From positions 16,867,893 to 16,931,892 of the forward strand of contig CP141149.1 of NCBI GenBank assembly GCA_035235625.1: 64,000 bases of DNA. The letters run 5' to 3'. The notes under the pieces were generated by a model. It was given only the letters and a program-made list of their open reading frames with translations, was not told where the DNA came from and ran no database searches. Within the stretch, counting starts at the first letter, position 1. Every line of letters begins with the position of its first letter. The translations under genes and the position numbers were made by a program. This document shows positions 1 through 10,301 of the stretch, one piece after another. This DNA is from Saururus chinensis. Taxonomy: Eukaryota > Streptophyta > Magnoliopsida > Piperales > Saururaceae.

Positions 1-1092
1 ATTGCATCAAGAAAAGAAGCACAACAAATTGGTGACTATCTTACATTGTTGGAGGTATGATAACATTCGTATTGTTATTTGTTATTTGTTACTAGATCAT
101 ATATTGCCTAGAGATCTAATAATGGATTTTCTTATATTATAGGCATGGTCATATGAACATATTAAAATTGAGAGATCGGTCCCCAATATCTTGTATGAAA
201 AGGGGCAGCCACGAGCCTTACTCTGGAAGGGCAATATCTCGCAACCAATCAATCCTGCACATAAGCTAATTAAATTCAGGGAGGCTCTTGATCATTTAGA
301 TGCGCGAGAGGTATAATATGTTAATTTCATTTTCATTGATTGCAATTATAACAAGAGTTTATAACAATGATCTAGTATGAAAATTTTCAATTTTAAAAAT
401 AGCAAGATGATAACGTCCATGTGTATTGCCTCATAGGTTATATGGAACCCATACAAAGAAGAACATGCGCATTATCCACAATCTAGTAATTCATTGTACT
501 CGGGTTTCCTTTATTGTTTTCAAATTAGGGAACCCTATAATCCTACAAGAGTACTAAGACAGTTTGGTTTCATCCAAACAATCCCTCCACCACCACCCCA
601 GCCAATACCCAAAGGTTCTAGCAGGGGTGAGCATGCAAAGGGGTACAAACTTGTGTATGATGCAAACGTAAATATTTGGAAGCAGAACAATAGGCATACA
701 TTGCCTTCCAAAGACTATTGAAACCTCAGTAAAAATCCATGGGAGTGTGCACTTGATTACATTCAATGGTATAAAACAGTTTCACACCCCTTGGTGCAAA
801 ATCCGGTTGGCCAAGTTTATGCGTTGGACTACACAGGCCAACAGACAAATGAAGAAGAATGGGTCATTATGTTAGTGAATTATTGATGGGCAAGTCTATT
901 TTCATTTCTATATTAATGCTTTGTATTATGCAGTTTTTCCACAAGAAAAAAGCAATTGCCTTGTTACAAGACTCAATGACGGCTCTTCAAGGCAATGAAG
1001 GGAAGAGAAAAGTAAGCTTAGCACTTGAAGAGCTCCTTTACGATGAACCTGGTCCAAGTATCAATGACACTGGAAACAGAAGGGCAACTTGA
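1..1092 (+). pseudogene. Plant mobile domain (PMD, MAIN-like / PP7-long-form type) gene, broken, 5' end outside window
   Basis: Four coding pieces can be read: 1-54 (ends before gtatga), about 145-310, about 437-888 and about 933-1092. The second piece opens with AWSYEHIKIERSVPN, matching the 'LWAWERxPxxRP' core of the PMD (aminotransferase-like plant mobile domain). The third begins VIWNPYKEEH and contains RVLRQFGFIQTIPPPP, the PMD 'RQFGxxQxIP' hallmark. A TGA at 719-721 interrupts this piece, but the frame goes on with recognisable sequence (NPWECALDYIQWY). Introns have GT..AG borders. The family includes the host proteins MAIN/MAIL1 and many transposon-borne copies in MULE and Gypsy elements. 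The convergent MULE transposase next door argues for a transposon-borne copy. The nonsense codon makes it a probable pseudogene. The upstream part lies outside the window. Confidence 0.75.
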
Positions 1093-1267
1093 GTTAAAAC
1101 TAAAGAAGTGAAAGGAAAGGGAAAGCGGGTTTCTAAATAGCCTCAAATTGTTTGTGTTTGTTGAGACATTTTAATGTCAGTCGTTTGTTAGAGACATTCA
1201 AATTGTTTGAGTTTGTTGAGACATTTCAGCGTTTGTGTATTATGAATGATAATTGTTTTGACATTGA

Positions 1268-3900
1268 TTAATTGTTGTGCTGTAAGAAGAGTTTGGGATT
1301 AGTGGCAGGCGCTATTCTAAAGGGGAATATAGTCATGCAAATGTGATTAAAAAAAAGAAGCAAAGGAACACCGTAGCAAAACGCAATCATATACCCCATG
1401 TCCGGCAAGGTCATCCAATTCTTCGGTGGTGCCACATCTCCAAAAAAGGATAAACTTTCTATCAGTTCATCAATCCTCTCATTTCCACCAAAAATACTAG
1501 CATATTTGGGTGTATGGGTGGACAATTCATATACAAGATTTGCTCTTACCTTTCTCCATCCTTGCTGACTCATTCCTAATACTAAGATTACATGGAACCC
1601 ACAATGTCCATCTGCAGTGACGTTGAAAATGTCCTTGACGTATGGATAAATAGTACAAGGAAGGAAATTCATATATCTTTCTTTAACATGACTTTATTTT
1701 AACTTCTTCGATATCTTCAACTTTTTCATCCCTGCATTTTGTTGAGCTTTTAACTCTGCTACAACATATTCAAAACCAAAAGGATCTCGCTTAGTAGAAT
1801 TTTCGTGCTTATTTTTACTACCTTTGGGCCTACCACGTGACCTTGTGGGCATTGAAGGCATTTCCAACTAATTTGATTTAGGATCTATAATATCCTTACA
1901 TTGTGATAATATTTGAGTTTTAACCTCATCACTTGCCATATCAAATCGAGTGGATATTTTCTCTAAGTACTTCAAAAGCTCATGTTCCATTGATGAAATA
2001 TTTTTGCCAAAGACATATAATGTTTGTCAATGTTCATGAATTTCAATCAGCGACATCGGGCGGCCTTCAAGTAGCCATTCTAACAATTGGTATTTGCACG
2101 GAAGTCCATGTGTATTCCTTATTTCATGTTGACAATTTGCTTTCAAAACAGGGTATTGCTCCACGTTTTTCTTTTCTTCATCTATTAAATCCAATGCATC
2201 CCTTGACACTAATCCAACAACCTGTTTGTAAAACGGAATTCTATAGTGGTGACATCTCTTGAACCTACTTTCCTCAAATGACTTCCGTACTTGAACATAT
2301 TAAAGTTGGACAACTTCATCAATATTACTCCATGAATGAAGAATGTTCACCATTGAAGATGCCAAACCACTTTTTAGTTTTGCATGCATGCTCTCAACTC
2401 TATTTGTGGTTTTATTGCCAAAATGCATGTATTTATCTGTCCAAGCTCCAACAAATTGCTCCTTGTGTGGTTGTAACCATGTAGAATAAAGATATTTTAG
2501 CACATCCTAAAAGTCATTGTAATCAATCTCCAACCTGCGTATTGATTCTTCATAATCATTTTCTGTAGTTGAATAGACAACAACATTCCAACACTGCAAG
2601 AAATGAACCCAAGCTTCCTTGGTATCAAATGCTTTACGACAGTTCCACATAATACCCGTAGAGATATGCCACAAACAAAGTAAATTCTTTGAAGTTGGGA
2701 AAACCATCTCAATTGCTATCATGAGTGCTTTGTCTCTATCTGTAACAAAAACTGAAGGCAACTCAGTTCCATTGAACAAAGCCTTAAAATTCTCTAATGC
2801 CCATACATATTAACTCACATTCTCAGATGAGATAAAAGCAAAACATGTGAAGAACGATTTGTGTGTCGATGTCATGCCAATTATGGATAGAACCAGGAGT
2901 CCATATATGTTAGTTTATAAGTGCAATCCATAACAAACACATGATGGAACAAATTTGTTAGTCGAACCGATAATGGATGAGCAAAGAATATAGATGTTAC
3001 TATGTCTATGTCATTATCCTTCTTATAATAGCACATGTACCCTGACTCGTCAATCCATTTCATCAACTCTTGCAACATAGTTCTACCCTCTCTTTGAGTT
3101 AAAGACAAACGACTACGAACATTGTAAATTGTTTTCATAGTTTCTATGTCTACTTCCTTCAAAGATAACAAAATTTGTTGAGGTTTCAGCCCTATCTTTG
3201 ACAAATTATTCACAACTTCTATCTCTCCTTCTTTCAGACGACCAACATATGCATGGCCTTCTCCAAACTGCCCAGGGGGGTGATTGTGACTACCACAAAT
3301 TACTTTTAATTTCCACCCAACAACATGGTCAATATACATTTCCCTTGCTTGTAACTTGAATGGGCATCCACATTTCTTTGTGGTTGTTTGTCTACTATGA
3401 ATATCTGACTTGGACTTTTGAATAATACTTCTTTTGTAGTAACCTGCCCTTTCACAAGCTAGAGTAACACGTGGTTTCCGCTTTTGGGCAACCGATTTTA
3501 GGATTATAAGCATTGTACCATGCCTCATACAAATTTCTTTGGCCCATTTTATTAAAGCCTCTCATGATGGGAATACCTGCAAGTTGATAAAAATATATTA
3601 ATATTAACATTTCTCCAATTAATATGACATATTCTTCACAACATTTACAATTAATGAATTTACCTTATCATCAGAGAATGCAAAAGATATATCAATATTT
3701 AAGATGTCACCCTGGCTTTGGCCTTCTCTTTTAGATACATCCCGCTAACAAAGAGTTGCATCATAAAATTTTCATTTGACAAGATTAGAAAATACCAAAA
3801 TGCTTTTCGTTGCTCTTCATTTCTCTTTTAGATAGAAAAATGGTCTATACCTCTTTAGAAGATTGGTTGTCTACCTCACTGTATGGTTGATTCGCCTCTA
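1268..3900 (-). pseudogene. MULE (Mutator-like) transposase with FAR1-like N-terminus, SWIM, AT-hook and OTU-like C-terminus, broken
   Basis: The gene reads leftwards. A small exon ends near 3664 (DISFAFSDDK before a GT). The main exon starts near 3577 after TTGCAG. Parts in order: a FAR1-type DNA-binding region (KPRVTLACERAGYYK..CGCPFKL, 3528-3300), the MULE transposase core with VMDCTYKLTY and VTDRDKALMIAIEMVFP (two catalytic-type Asp, near 2930 and 2750), a LLCLWHI block, a SWIM-type CxH segment (CQHEIRNTHGLPC, near 2110), the AT-hook RGRPKGSKNK (near 1840) and an OTU-like cysteine-protease-type segment with DGHCGF (1672-1268). In-frame stops occur near 3559, 2880, 2505, 2298, 2026 and elsewhere, so the enzyme is dead. 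This domain order is common in plant MULEs. No terminal inverted repeat was located; the left end is probably outside the window. Confidence 0.8.
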
Positions 3901-5032
3901 TTTGTTTCAATGAACATGGAACAATCTCTTATATTTCCTCATTTGAAGCCGCACACCCACTATTTTTTATAATAGATGACATCAAATACATAAATTACGA
4001 AGATTCACCGGCAAGATGATCCATTCTTGATTGACTTAATCAATAAGCTATAGCCACCTAAGATGACACAAAATATGGGCAATGAAAACCTAGGATGATC
4101 ACAAATAGACTAATAATACTTGGCATGCATTAGTCCCCGTGAACCTAAGTATATTATGTCAAGTTATACCCCTCGCCATAGAGCTAACAAAAGTTTTTAG
4201 CCTGTGTATATACATTGTACTTAGCAGTGGGTAGTCCTCGTGCAGATACAAATATTGTGGCAGGGTTTACCTCCGCAAGTATACTAACAGAAGCTTTTAC
4301 CTAGTTAATACGTGGCAGGGGGTCGTCCCCATGAAGTGAAGGATAATGTGGTAGGGTCTACCCCCCGCTAAAGAATTAACATAAGCTTTCTTGCTTCCAA
4401 TAACGTTCTGGCAGAAAATATGATAAACATGTCTCTCGAAGTGTAAAGACACCATTGATGAACAAATACTACTATAAGGGAAGATAAACTACAAAAAGGG
4501 TTCAACTTTTTGGTCGTCGGAGCTTTTTTAGCCACAACTGGAGCTTTTTAATCGTCACCGGATCTATAGTGTATGCAGGAGCTACAATGCTTGCCGGCGG
4601 CTCTGACTTAGCCTGGAGGAGGAGAAGAAAGTCTACAAAAAAAATCACGTTCTTTAGGTTAACTCGTGGGGAAAAAAAAGAAAGGTAAATGGGGACTAAA
4701 GAGCAAGTTAGTTGGGGGAAAGTGGGGTTTAAAAGAAAAAAAATCTAACTTTTTGCTTTTGTTTGGGTGATACAGGGAAAAAATAAGGGTTTAAATAGCC
4801 ACGTTCAAATGAGAAATGGCTAAGCACCAGTTTTATTGGGATTGCTAATTACCCTATATTAGAATCTCTCCAATAAAACCCTAAACCTGGGCTTAATTGG
4901 ATAAAGGAAAATGGATGTCATATGACAATCGAGGGGGTCCAATTTTCTCTATCTAATTAAAACAAGTATAAAATTTTATTAAATATATTTTAGTTTTATC
5001 CTTTCTATCGGTTCGTATAGTTATACTAAACT
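3901..5032. other. Non-coding flank of the MULE with an imperfect ~95-bp direct repeat (4130-4400)
   Basis: No gene is visible. Three imperfect units share GTCC(C/T)C(G/A)TG, then a C-rich ACCxCCGC, then AAGCTTT-like blocks, with unit starts near 4133, 4233 and 4325. The stretch 4640-4800 is purine-rich. The repeat could be subterminal MULE sequence or a local minisatellite. Confidence 0.4.
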
Positions 5033-5525
5033 TAGAGGTGGCAAAAGCATGGGTTGCCCATAGCTAGGCTTCAACCTTGCACATTACGGGTCTGACAGTG
5101 GGCTGGGCGAAGTAGCCTAAGTCCGAGATGGCCCAGGCCCGCCCGCAAGCTGGCCCACCCCGCCCCACTGGCCGCAGCCAGGCTCTCCTAGCAACGGGAG
5201 TGTTTTTTTTTCGAAAAATGCTTTGACGACGTGAAGATTCATATGTCAAAACACTACTTCATCATCTTCACACCATTGATGTGTGGAGCCCACAAAAATG
5301 GGCCCCACACATCAACGGTGTGAAGGTGATGAAGTAGCTTTCTGATATGAGAATCTTCACGTCAGAATAGCATTACTCCTTTTTATAATATCAATGCCGA
5401 AGCGGTCCTTGCAAAATGTTTCGAGCTCGCCTCCCACCCCTGTGGGCCAGGCTTAGCCTAGCCCAATCCAAGAGAGGGCCGCAACGGGGCCAGGCCCGGC
5501 CTAGCCAAGCCTGTTGCCACCCCTA
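5033..5525. mobile_element. Non-autonomous hAT element (493 bp) with perfect 8-bp target-site duplication
   Basis: The ends are inverted: TAGAGGTGGCAA at 5033 and TTGCCACCCCTA ending at 5525. The flanking octamers are identical, ACTAAACT at 5025-5032 and again at 5526-5533. These are the defining marks of a hAT insertion. The termini are GC-rich (GGGCxGG / GGCCCxGCC), as in many plant hAT MITEs. There is no transposase ORF. The internal hairpin is listed separately. Confidence 0.93.
5196..5383. repeat. Long internal inverted repeat (hairpin, arms ~85-90 bp) inside the hAT element
   Basis: The left arm runs from GGGAGTGTTTT through GACGTGAAGATTCATATG, ACTACTTCATCATCTTCACACC and TGATGTGTGG. 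The right arm is its near complement: CCACACATCAACGGTGTGAAGG, GATGAAGTAG, GAATCTTCACGTC, CATTACTCC. The loop is about 15 bp near 5296. It looks like an older foldback MITE captured within the hAT, or an element-internal hairpin. Confidence 0.85.
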
Positions 5526-5903
5526 ACTAAACTAACAAGGGGTAGCTGGAAGTAACCTGTTGCATGTAACTGAAGGCATCCTCCATAGTTTCCATTTGAG
5601 GAATGTAGACATACCCAAACGGGAAAAAAATGTGGGTAGATTTTCAAATATTAGTATAAAATTTGAAGCAGGTAGGTCTTAACCAAAAAAACCTTCTCTA
5701 AACTATCATAAAAAATAAAAAAAGATTCGATCCCAATTAAACCCATGTTCCTTCCAATAGTATATTGCCAATAAAAAGACCAAGGACTGCGAGGGTTTGC
5801 TATTAAATTTGAAGTGATCGGCACAACAACGCAGACAGCAGCTTGCAAGCCAACACACTTGTTTTAGCCAATCACAAACTCCAGTCAGTGTAGCAAGACC
5901 AAC

Positions 5904-6264
5904 ATGAATGGTTCCAATATTTCACCTGAAGAGGAGGACCTCATCATTAGACTACACAAACTACTTGGGGACAGGTGAATACCCTTCAATTTTTCTCTTC
6001 CTACTATGCATACAGTGTTAGGATTTGCTCACCAATTTTATCAACAGATGGTCGCTTATAGCAGGAAGATTGCCGGGTCGAACGCCCAACGAGGTAAAGA
6101 GCTACTGGAAGGCCAGGACTGAAGCATCAAGAGCAGAAACTAGAGCTGATACTAGAGAGGACATGACTGGCGAGGTCTCATCCAGCAAAATCTTTCGGCC
6201 AAAGGCAATGAAATACACTAAGTTGAACCTCCTGCAACCGGACAGCCAGATGCCCAGCAAATGA
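5904..6264 (+). CDS. Miniature R3-only MYB protein (95 aa), fragment or small regulator
   Basis: There are two exons, 5904-5974 and 6048-6264, with a 73-bp GT..AG intron that splits the codon after GD(R). This is exactly where intron 2 lies in R2R3-MYB genes. Total coding length is 288 nt. Residues 7-44 form a single R3 repeat ([19 protein letters not shown], then [20 protein letters not shown]). The bHLH-interaction signature [DE]Lx2[RK]x3Lx6Lx3R is complete (D12 to R31). The C-terminal [12 protein letters not shown] resembles the motif after R3 in TT2/anthocyanin-type MYBs. The ATG at 5904 was chosen because an in-frame TAG lies at 5865-5867. No R2 repeat is visible upstream, where R2R3 genes would encode the end of R2. 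It is either a 5'-truncated R2R3-MYB relic or a CPC-like competitor that binds bHLH partners. Expression is unknown. Confidence 0.6.
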
Positions 6265-6775
6265 AACTCTTTGATGCTTGTCCTACCTAATTCGGTAGGG
6301 AAGATAGTCCCAAGCATCATGGAACAGTTATTTTTATTTCTGATTGTTCCTGACTTAATTTCTTCCCTGGATGAAAGAGATTTAATCATCGAAATGTTTC
6401 AGACAGGATGAAGCATGATGATGAATTCCTATTTGGTTTTTGTCTATTAACCTTTGAGGGAGTTGAACCCCTCCTACCAGCAGGTAAAAGTAGCGTCCTG
6501 CTCTTTGGATTCTTACTGTCTTCCAAAAATTCTTCCAGCAGTGATTCGTTTCTTCTCTGAATGTTGTATTATTTTTAGTTTGTTTTGGAGTTGCTCATGG
6601 ACAGCGTGAAGTACAAGTGCTGCTGATTTGAGATCTTATAAGTCACGAGTAGCTCTTACTCTTATTGTTAGTTTGTCTTCTCGTATTACGAATACTTTAT
6701 ACGAGTTAGACACCATCTTATGACAAAAAAAACGCAATGAAAAAGATAGATAGTAGGGAAGACTGAAGAGGGGTT
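6265..6775. other. 3' flank of the mini-MYB; no further gene seen
   Basis: The only open frames are short and on the opposite strand of the MYB exon. I see no conserved motif or repeat structure. Confidence 0.4.
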
Positions 6776-6975
6776 TAACGAAATTTATGTTTTTTTAGAA
6801 ATTTTTGAGCGTGCATCACACACCTTGCTGGCTATGTATTTCACCACTCAGCAATTATGCGACACCAAAAGGTATAACATGCTAATAGGTCATTTGGTGA
6901 GTAGTGAAATACACGGCCAACACAGCATGTGACGTGCACCCAAAATTTCTCATTTTTTAGGAAACAAAATGTTAT
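6774..6975. mobile_element. Foldback MITE-like element (~200 bp)
   Basis: The arms are imperfectly complementary over nearly their full length. The left arm runs TAACGAAATTTATG..TTTTTAG..GCGTGCA..GGCTATGTATTTCACCACTC. The right arm runs GAGTAGTGAAATACACGGCC..TGACGTGCACCC..TTTTTTAGGAAACAAAATGTTA. There is a short unpaired centre near 6870. No unambiguous TSD could be fixed. Confidence 0.7.
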
Positions 6976-7124
6976 AATCACTGTTAAGCAAAAGGTTAAT
7001 ATTCTAGTTATATCTCAACACTCAATTCCTTCCTCATAGGCAAGCATATACCAAAGCTTAGCATGTGGAGACAATTGTGCCCCGCAACACAAATGGTGGA
7101 AAAAAGTGCTCCTACAATCCAAGA

Positions 7125-7200
7125 CTTGGCTCTAATATCATGTTAGATAACCATGATCTTCTAATTGCTTTAAGCTGTTAGGAGAGGGTTATTATTACAG
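7125..7200 (-). mobile_element. Relic LTR / primer-binding-site junction (Copia/TRIM type)
   Basis: On the minus strand, TGATATTAGAGCC resembles the initiator-Met tRNA primer-binding site (TGGTATCAGAGC) and directly follows an LTR-like end (..TAACA). The other LTR was not found, so this is a degraded remnant. Confidence 0.45.
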
Positions 7201-7263
7201 TCATATCTAAACATAAAAGATGGCAGTTTTGCTATTTTGGGAACTTTATTAAGTTGAGCATGG

Positions 7264-7336
7264 AGATGGGAACTGTATAGGAAATGGATGTGTGCTCTTA
7301 GAATGACATCCATTTCCTATAGCTTGTGTTCCCAAA
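7264..7336. repeat. Short hairpin, ~29-bp arms
   Basis: GGGAACTGTATAGGAAATGG pairs with CCATTTCCTATAGCTTGTGTTCCC across a loop of about 15 bp. Confidence 0.7.
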
Positions 7337-7728
7337 CAGACTTTCAGGATAGAAGCAATGGGTCTTCCAGAGTCTCTCTCAATTTGATCACTTGCCTATT
7401 GACAGAATGAAAGCTCTAGATTATGACTATTAACTATGCTAACGAAGATGCAATAAACTACTGGCATAGAGGAATATAGCATTTTCCAAACCGATGGAAC
7501 CCACCTGTCAAACGTAGCCCCACTTTTGTGCTTAGCGTACCAAATTGATGTGTCTTGATACCATGAATAGATGAGCATTTTTGTCATCCCATATTTTAGC
7601 TAGCCTACCCCACTTTGTGTTAAGAAGGGAGGGCTCGCTAAAACAAGAGGTGGGTGACTTCTCACCCCTCTTTTATATTGAGACGTTGTCAAAAAAATTT
7701 TGTGTTCTACATTGACCCAACAACTAAC

Positions 7729-8870
7729 TAGGGTTGTCAACGGTACCCATTATACTTTTCTACCAACTCTACAATACCACTAAGAAGTTAAATAATATAG
7801 TTAAATTTATTCGAGAAGTAAATAAGAAGATAATCTAATCAACTATTTTATAATATCTATTAAGTTTATATATAATATAAATATTTTTTTGTACATTCTA
7901 TAATATAATATATATATTTCACAATAAACTTTTATTTTCTTTTTTACCCTATCCACAACTAGATCGGGAGTTGAAGATTAGGATTTGCATTAGTGATTGA
8001 ATTTGGAGCCACCTGCCTCTCCTCCGCTCTCATCCTCCTTTCATTTTCTTCTCCATTCAGAATCAGCTTTGTCGCTAGAGGGGGGGAGTTCTTCTCTTTT
8101 TATTCTTAACCTTCATTAAATAAAAAAATAGTACATTAGATTATTTGTTAGCATTCGACCGTATAAGTCTAAATCTAATATATACAAAAATGTCCTAACT
8201 AATTTTTTTTATGTTTGATACTCACAATATATTTATAATAACTATAAATAACATTAATAACGCTATTAGTTTTTTACCTTAGTAATATCTAATTCAATAA
8301 ATCAATTTGCAAAAGGTGCTTATTGTGGTCTTTTCGAGCTACTTCGGCTAATTTAGTTATGTTTTAAAAGGTTTATACCCAAAAACTGGTTTAATAAAGG
8401 TTGATGTACTATAAAAAAGTGAATTACTTCAAATAATTTACCACATATAAGAATATGTTGGTTGAACTTATAAATATTATATTTCAAAACTTTTAAATTC
8501 TAGCTAATATATTTTCAACTCATGCAAATAGTTTTTAATAATTAAGTTATACATAAAATAAAGAATTGAGCTATCTAGTCAACGTTCACCATGCATATAA
8601 TGTGGGTTACTTCCTTAAATTAAAAAAGTTTAAACATCCTATTTATTTAGCTAAATAAACTATTAATTTTTACGAATAGCCATGTTTATTACGTTGACTT
8701 ACAAATCTTTATAAAAAATGTAATGAATAATGGTTGATCAATTAAGTGACCAATTATTAGCGAATGGAACAGATATAAAAGAACCAAATAATTATAACTA
8801 AATATTGAGAAACAGTTATAGTAATAAAATATACTACATCAAACAACCAATATTCATTCTTCCCCTCTCC
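7729..8870. mobile_element. Degenerate hAT element related to the copy at 52272-54579
   Basis: It starts TAGGGTTGTCAACGGTACCC, nearly the same as the other element's start (TAGGGCTGCCAACGGTACCC). It shares internal blocks such as AAGAAGTTAAAT near 7780, ACTATAAATAAC followed by TTAGTTTTTTACCTTAGTAA near 8240, and AATGGTTGATCAATTAA near 8725. The last shared block is near 8850; the right terminal repeat is eroded and no TSD is recognisable. It contains no transposase. Confidence 0.7.
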
Positions 8871-10301
8871 CATATTTTTTAATTAATACCTAAATTTTTT
8901 TAAAAATTAATAATACGTGAAAGTGTTAGTTCTCCCTATTTGGGCATGTCAAATCCGGATTTGCTCCCCTTCTCTTGCGATTAAAATACGCCTCACAGCC
9001 AACTATCATTTTATACGACGGCCAGAAACAGAAATGACGGGGTTTCGTCATTTGTGGACGTGCTGTCTAGTACATCTTTTTAACTGAAGCTTTGGGCCCC
9101 AGCCTTCCCACAAGGATCCAGTGCCAACTTCATAAAAGTACTGAGTTTGAAACTGTGATAACAGGAGAAACAGGCTGACAAAGGGAAGATTGGCTGGTGA
9201 AACGGTGATAACAGGATAAATAGGCTGACAAAAGGGAAGATTGGCTGAAGAAAGGCTCCATAATACGTAAAAAAAATAAAACTATCAAAATTTAAACCAA
9301 ATTATTTTCTTTCAAAACACTTTCATGAGCAAGACTTACCCACTGAGGATAATTACAAAAAACAGGAGTCAAAGCTATCCCACTGCAATATCAGCTTGCA
9401 GTATAATTAATAAAACAAGGGTGGGCCAAGGCCACCCTGATACCATTGCAATGTCAGCTGTATAATTAAAATAACAAGGATCAAGGCCGTTCCACTGTTC
9501 ATTTATGCTTTGGCACCCCCTTCCCGCTTTCTAGAATGCTTAAGAAACAAAACCATGAAAGCAAGAAGCCACAGAGGCACTGACATTGGACTTTAAATTT
9601 CCAAAACCTCCATTTTAAATTTCCACAATCATATGCGGAGCACGTTACAAAGGGCATTGAAAGAGCAAATGAAGGTTTAACAGAAGCGTATCATTACAAA
9701 GGGAGGACAAGTTCTCATTACAAGAAGATTTTTTTTAGTAATTGTCATCACAAGAAGATTGAACCGACAACAAATAACCACTAACTGAACCTTAACAAAA
9801 GGCACAACTTCACAATGCATTTAGATTTATAAAATGTCAGACGGGCTTTTCTATCTTTTGTGAGAAAAGATCACAAAATCCGGCGTGTAACCATATATAT
9901 ATGTAGAGTTTCACAAGTATGGGTACAAAGAGGTAGCTCTCCCTAGTTTAAAAAGTACAATTTCATATGTTTTAATTTACCTTCTAATAAGGAGGATCAC
10001 ATTCACTTGCAGTATTCTGTTGAGAGGCATGGTAGGTCGAACCTAAACAGCTCCAAGAGGACCATATCATGGGTAAAGAAACAAATAATGCACAGCTCCT
10101 CAGTCTAATCAACAAGCCATATACGATTGATTTAGCTTCTGAGTATGGTTCATCCTCTTGGCTTACAAGACATATTTCTTTGCTTCAATTCCTCATCACC
10201 TGTGACAAGAGCATTCTGTCAAAATATTGGTCCAAGAATAAACAGTAACAGATTTCCATATAGTGGACCTATCAGAAGGGACATGACTGAACGCTACTTG
10301 A
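8871..10301. other. Intergenic region with short direct repeats, then the 3' flank of the RING gene
   Basis: A 50-bp tandem duplication lies at about 9150-9249; both units carry GTGATAACAGGA and GGGAAGATTGGCTG. A looser repeat at 9380-9480 carries TGCAATxTCAGCTxxxGTATAATTAA twice. The last few hundred bases are likely the 3' UTR of the downstream minus-strand gene. No coding sequence was recognised. Confidence 0.5.
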
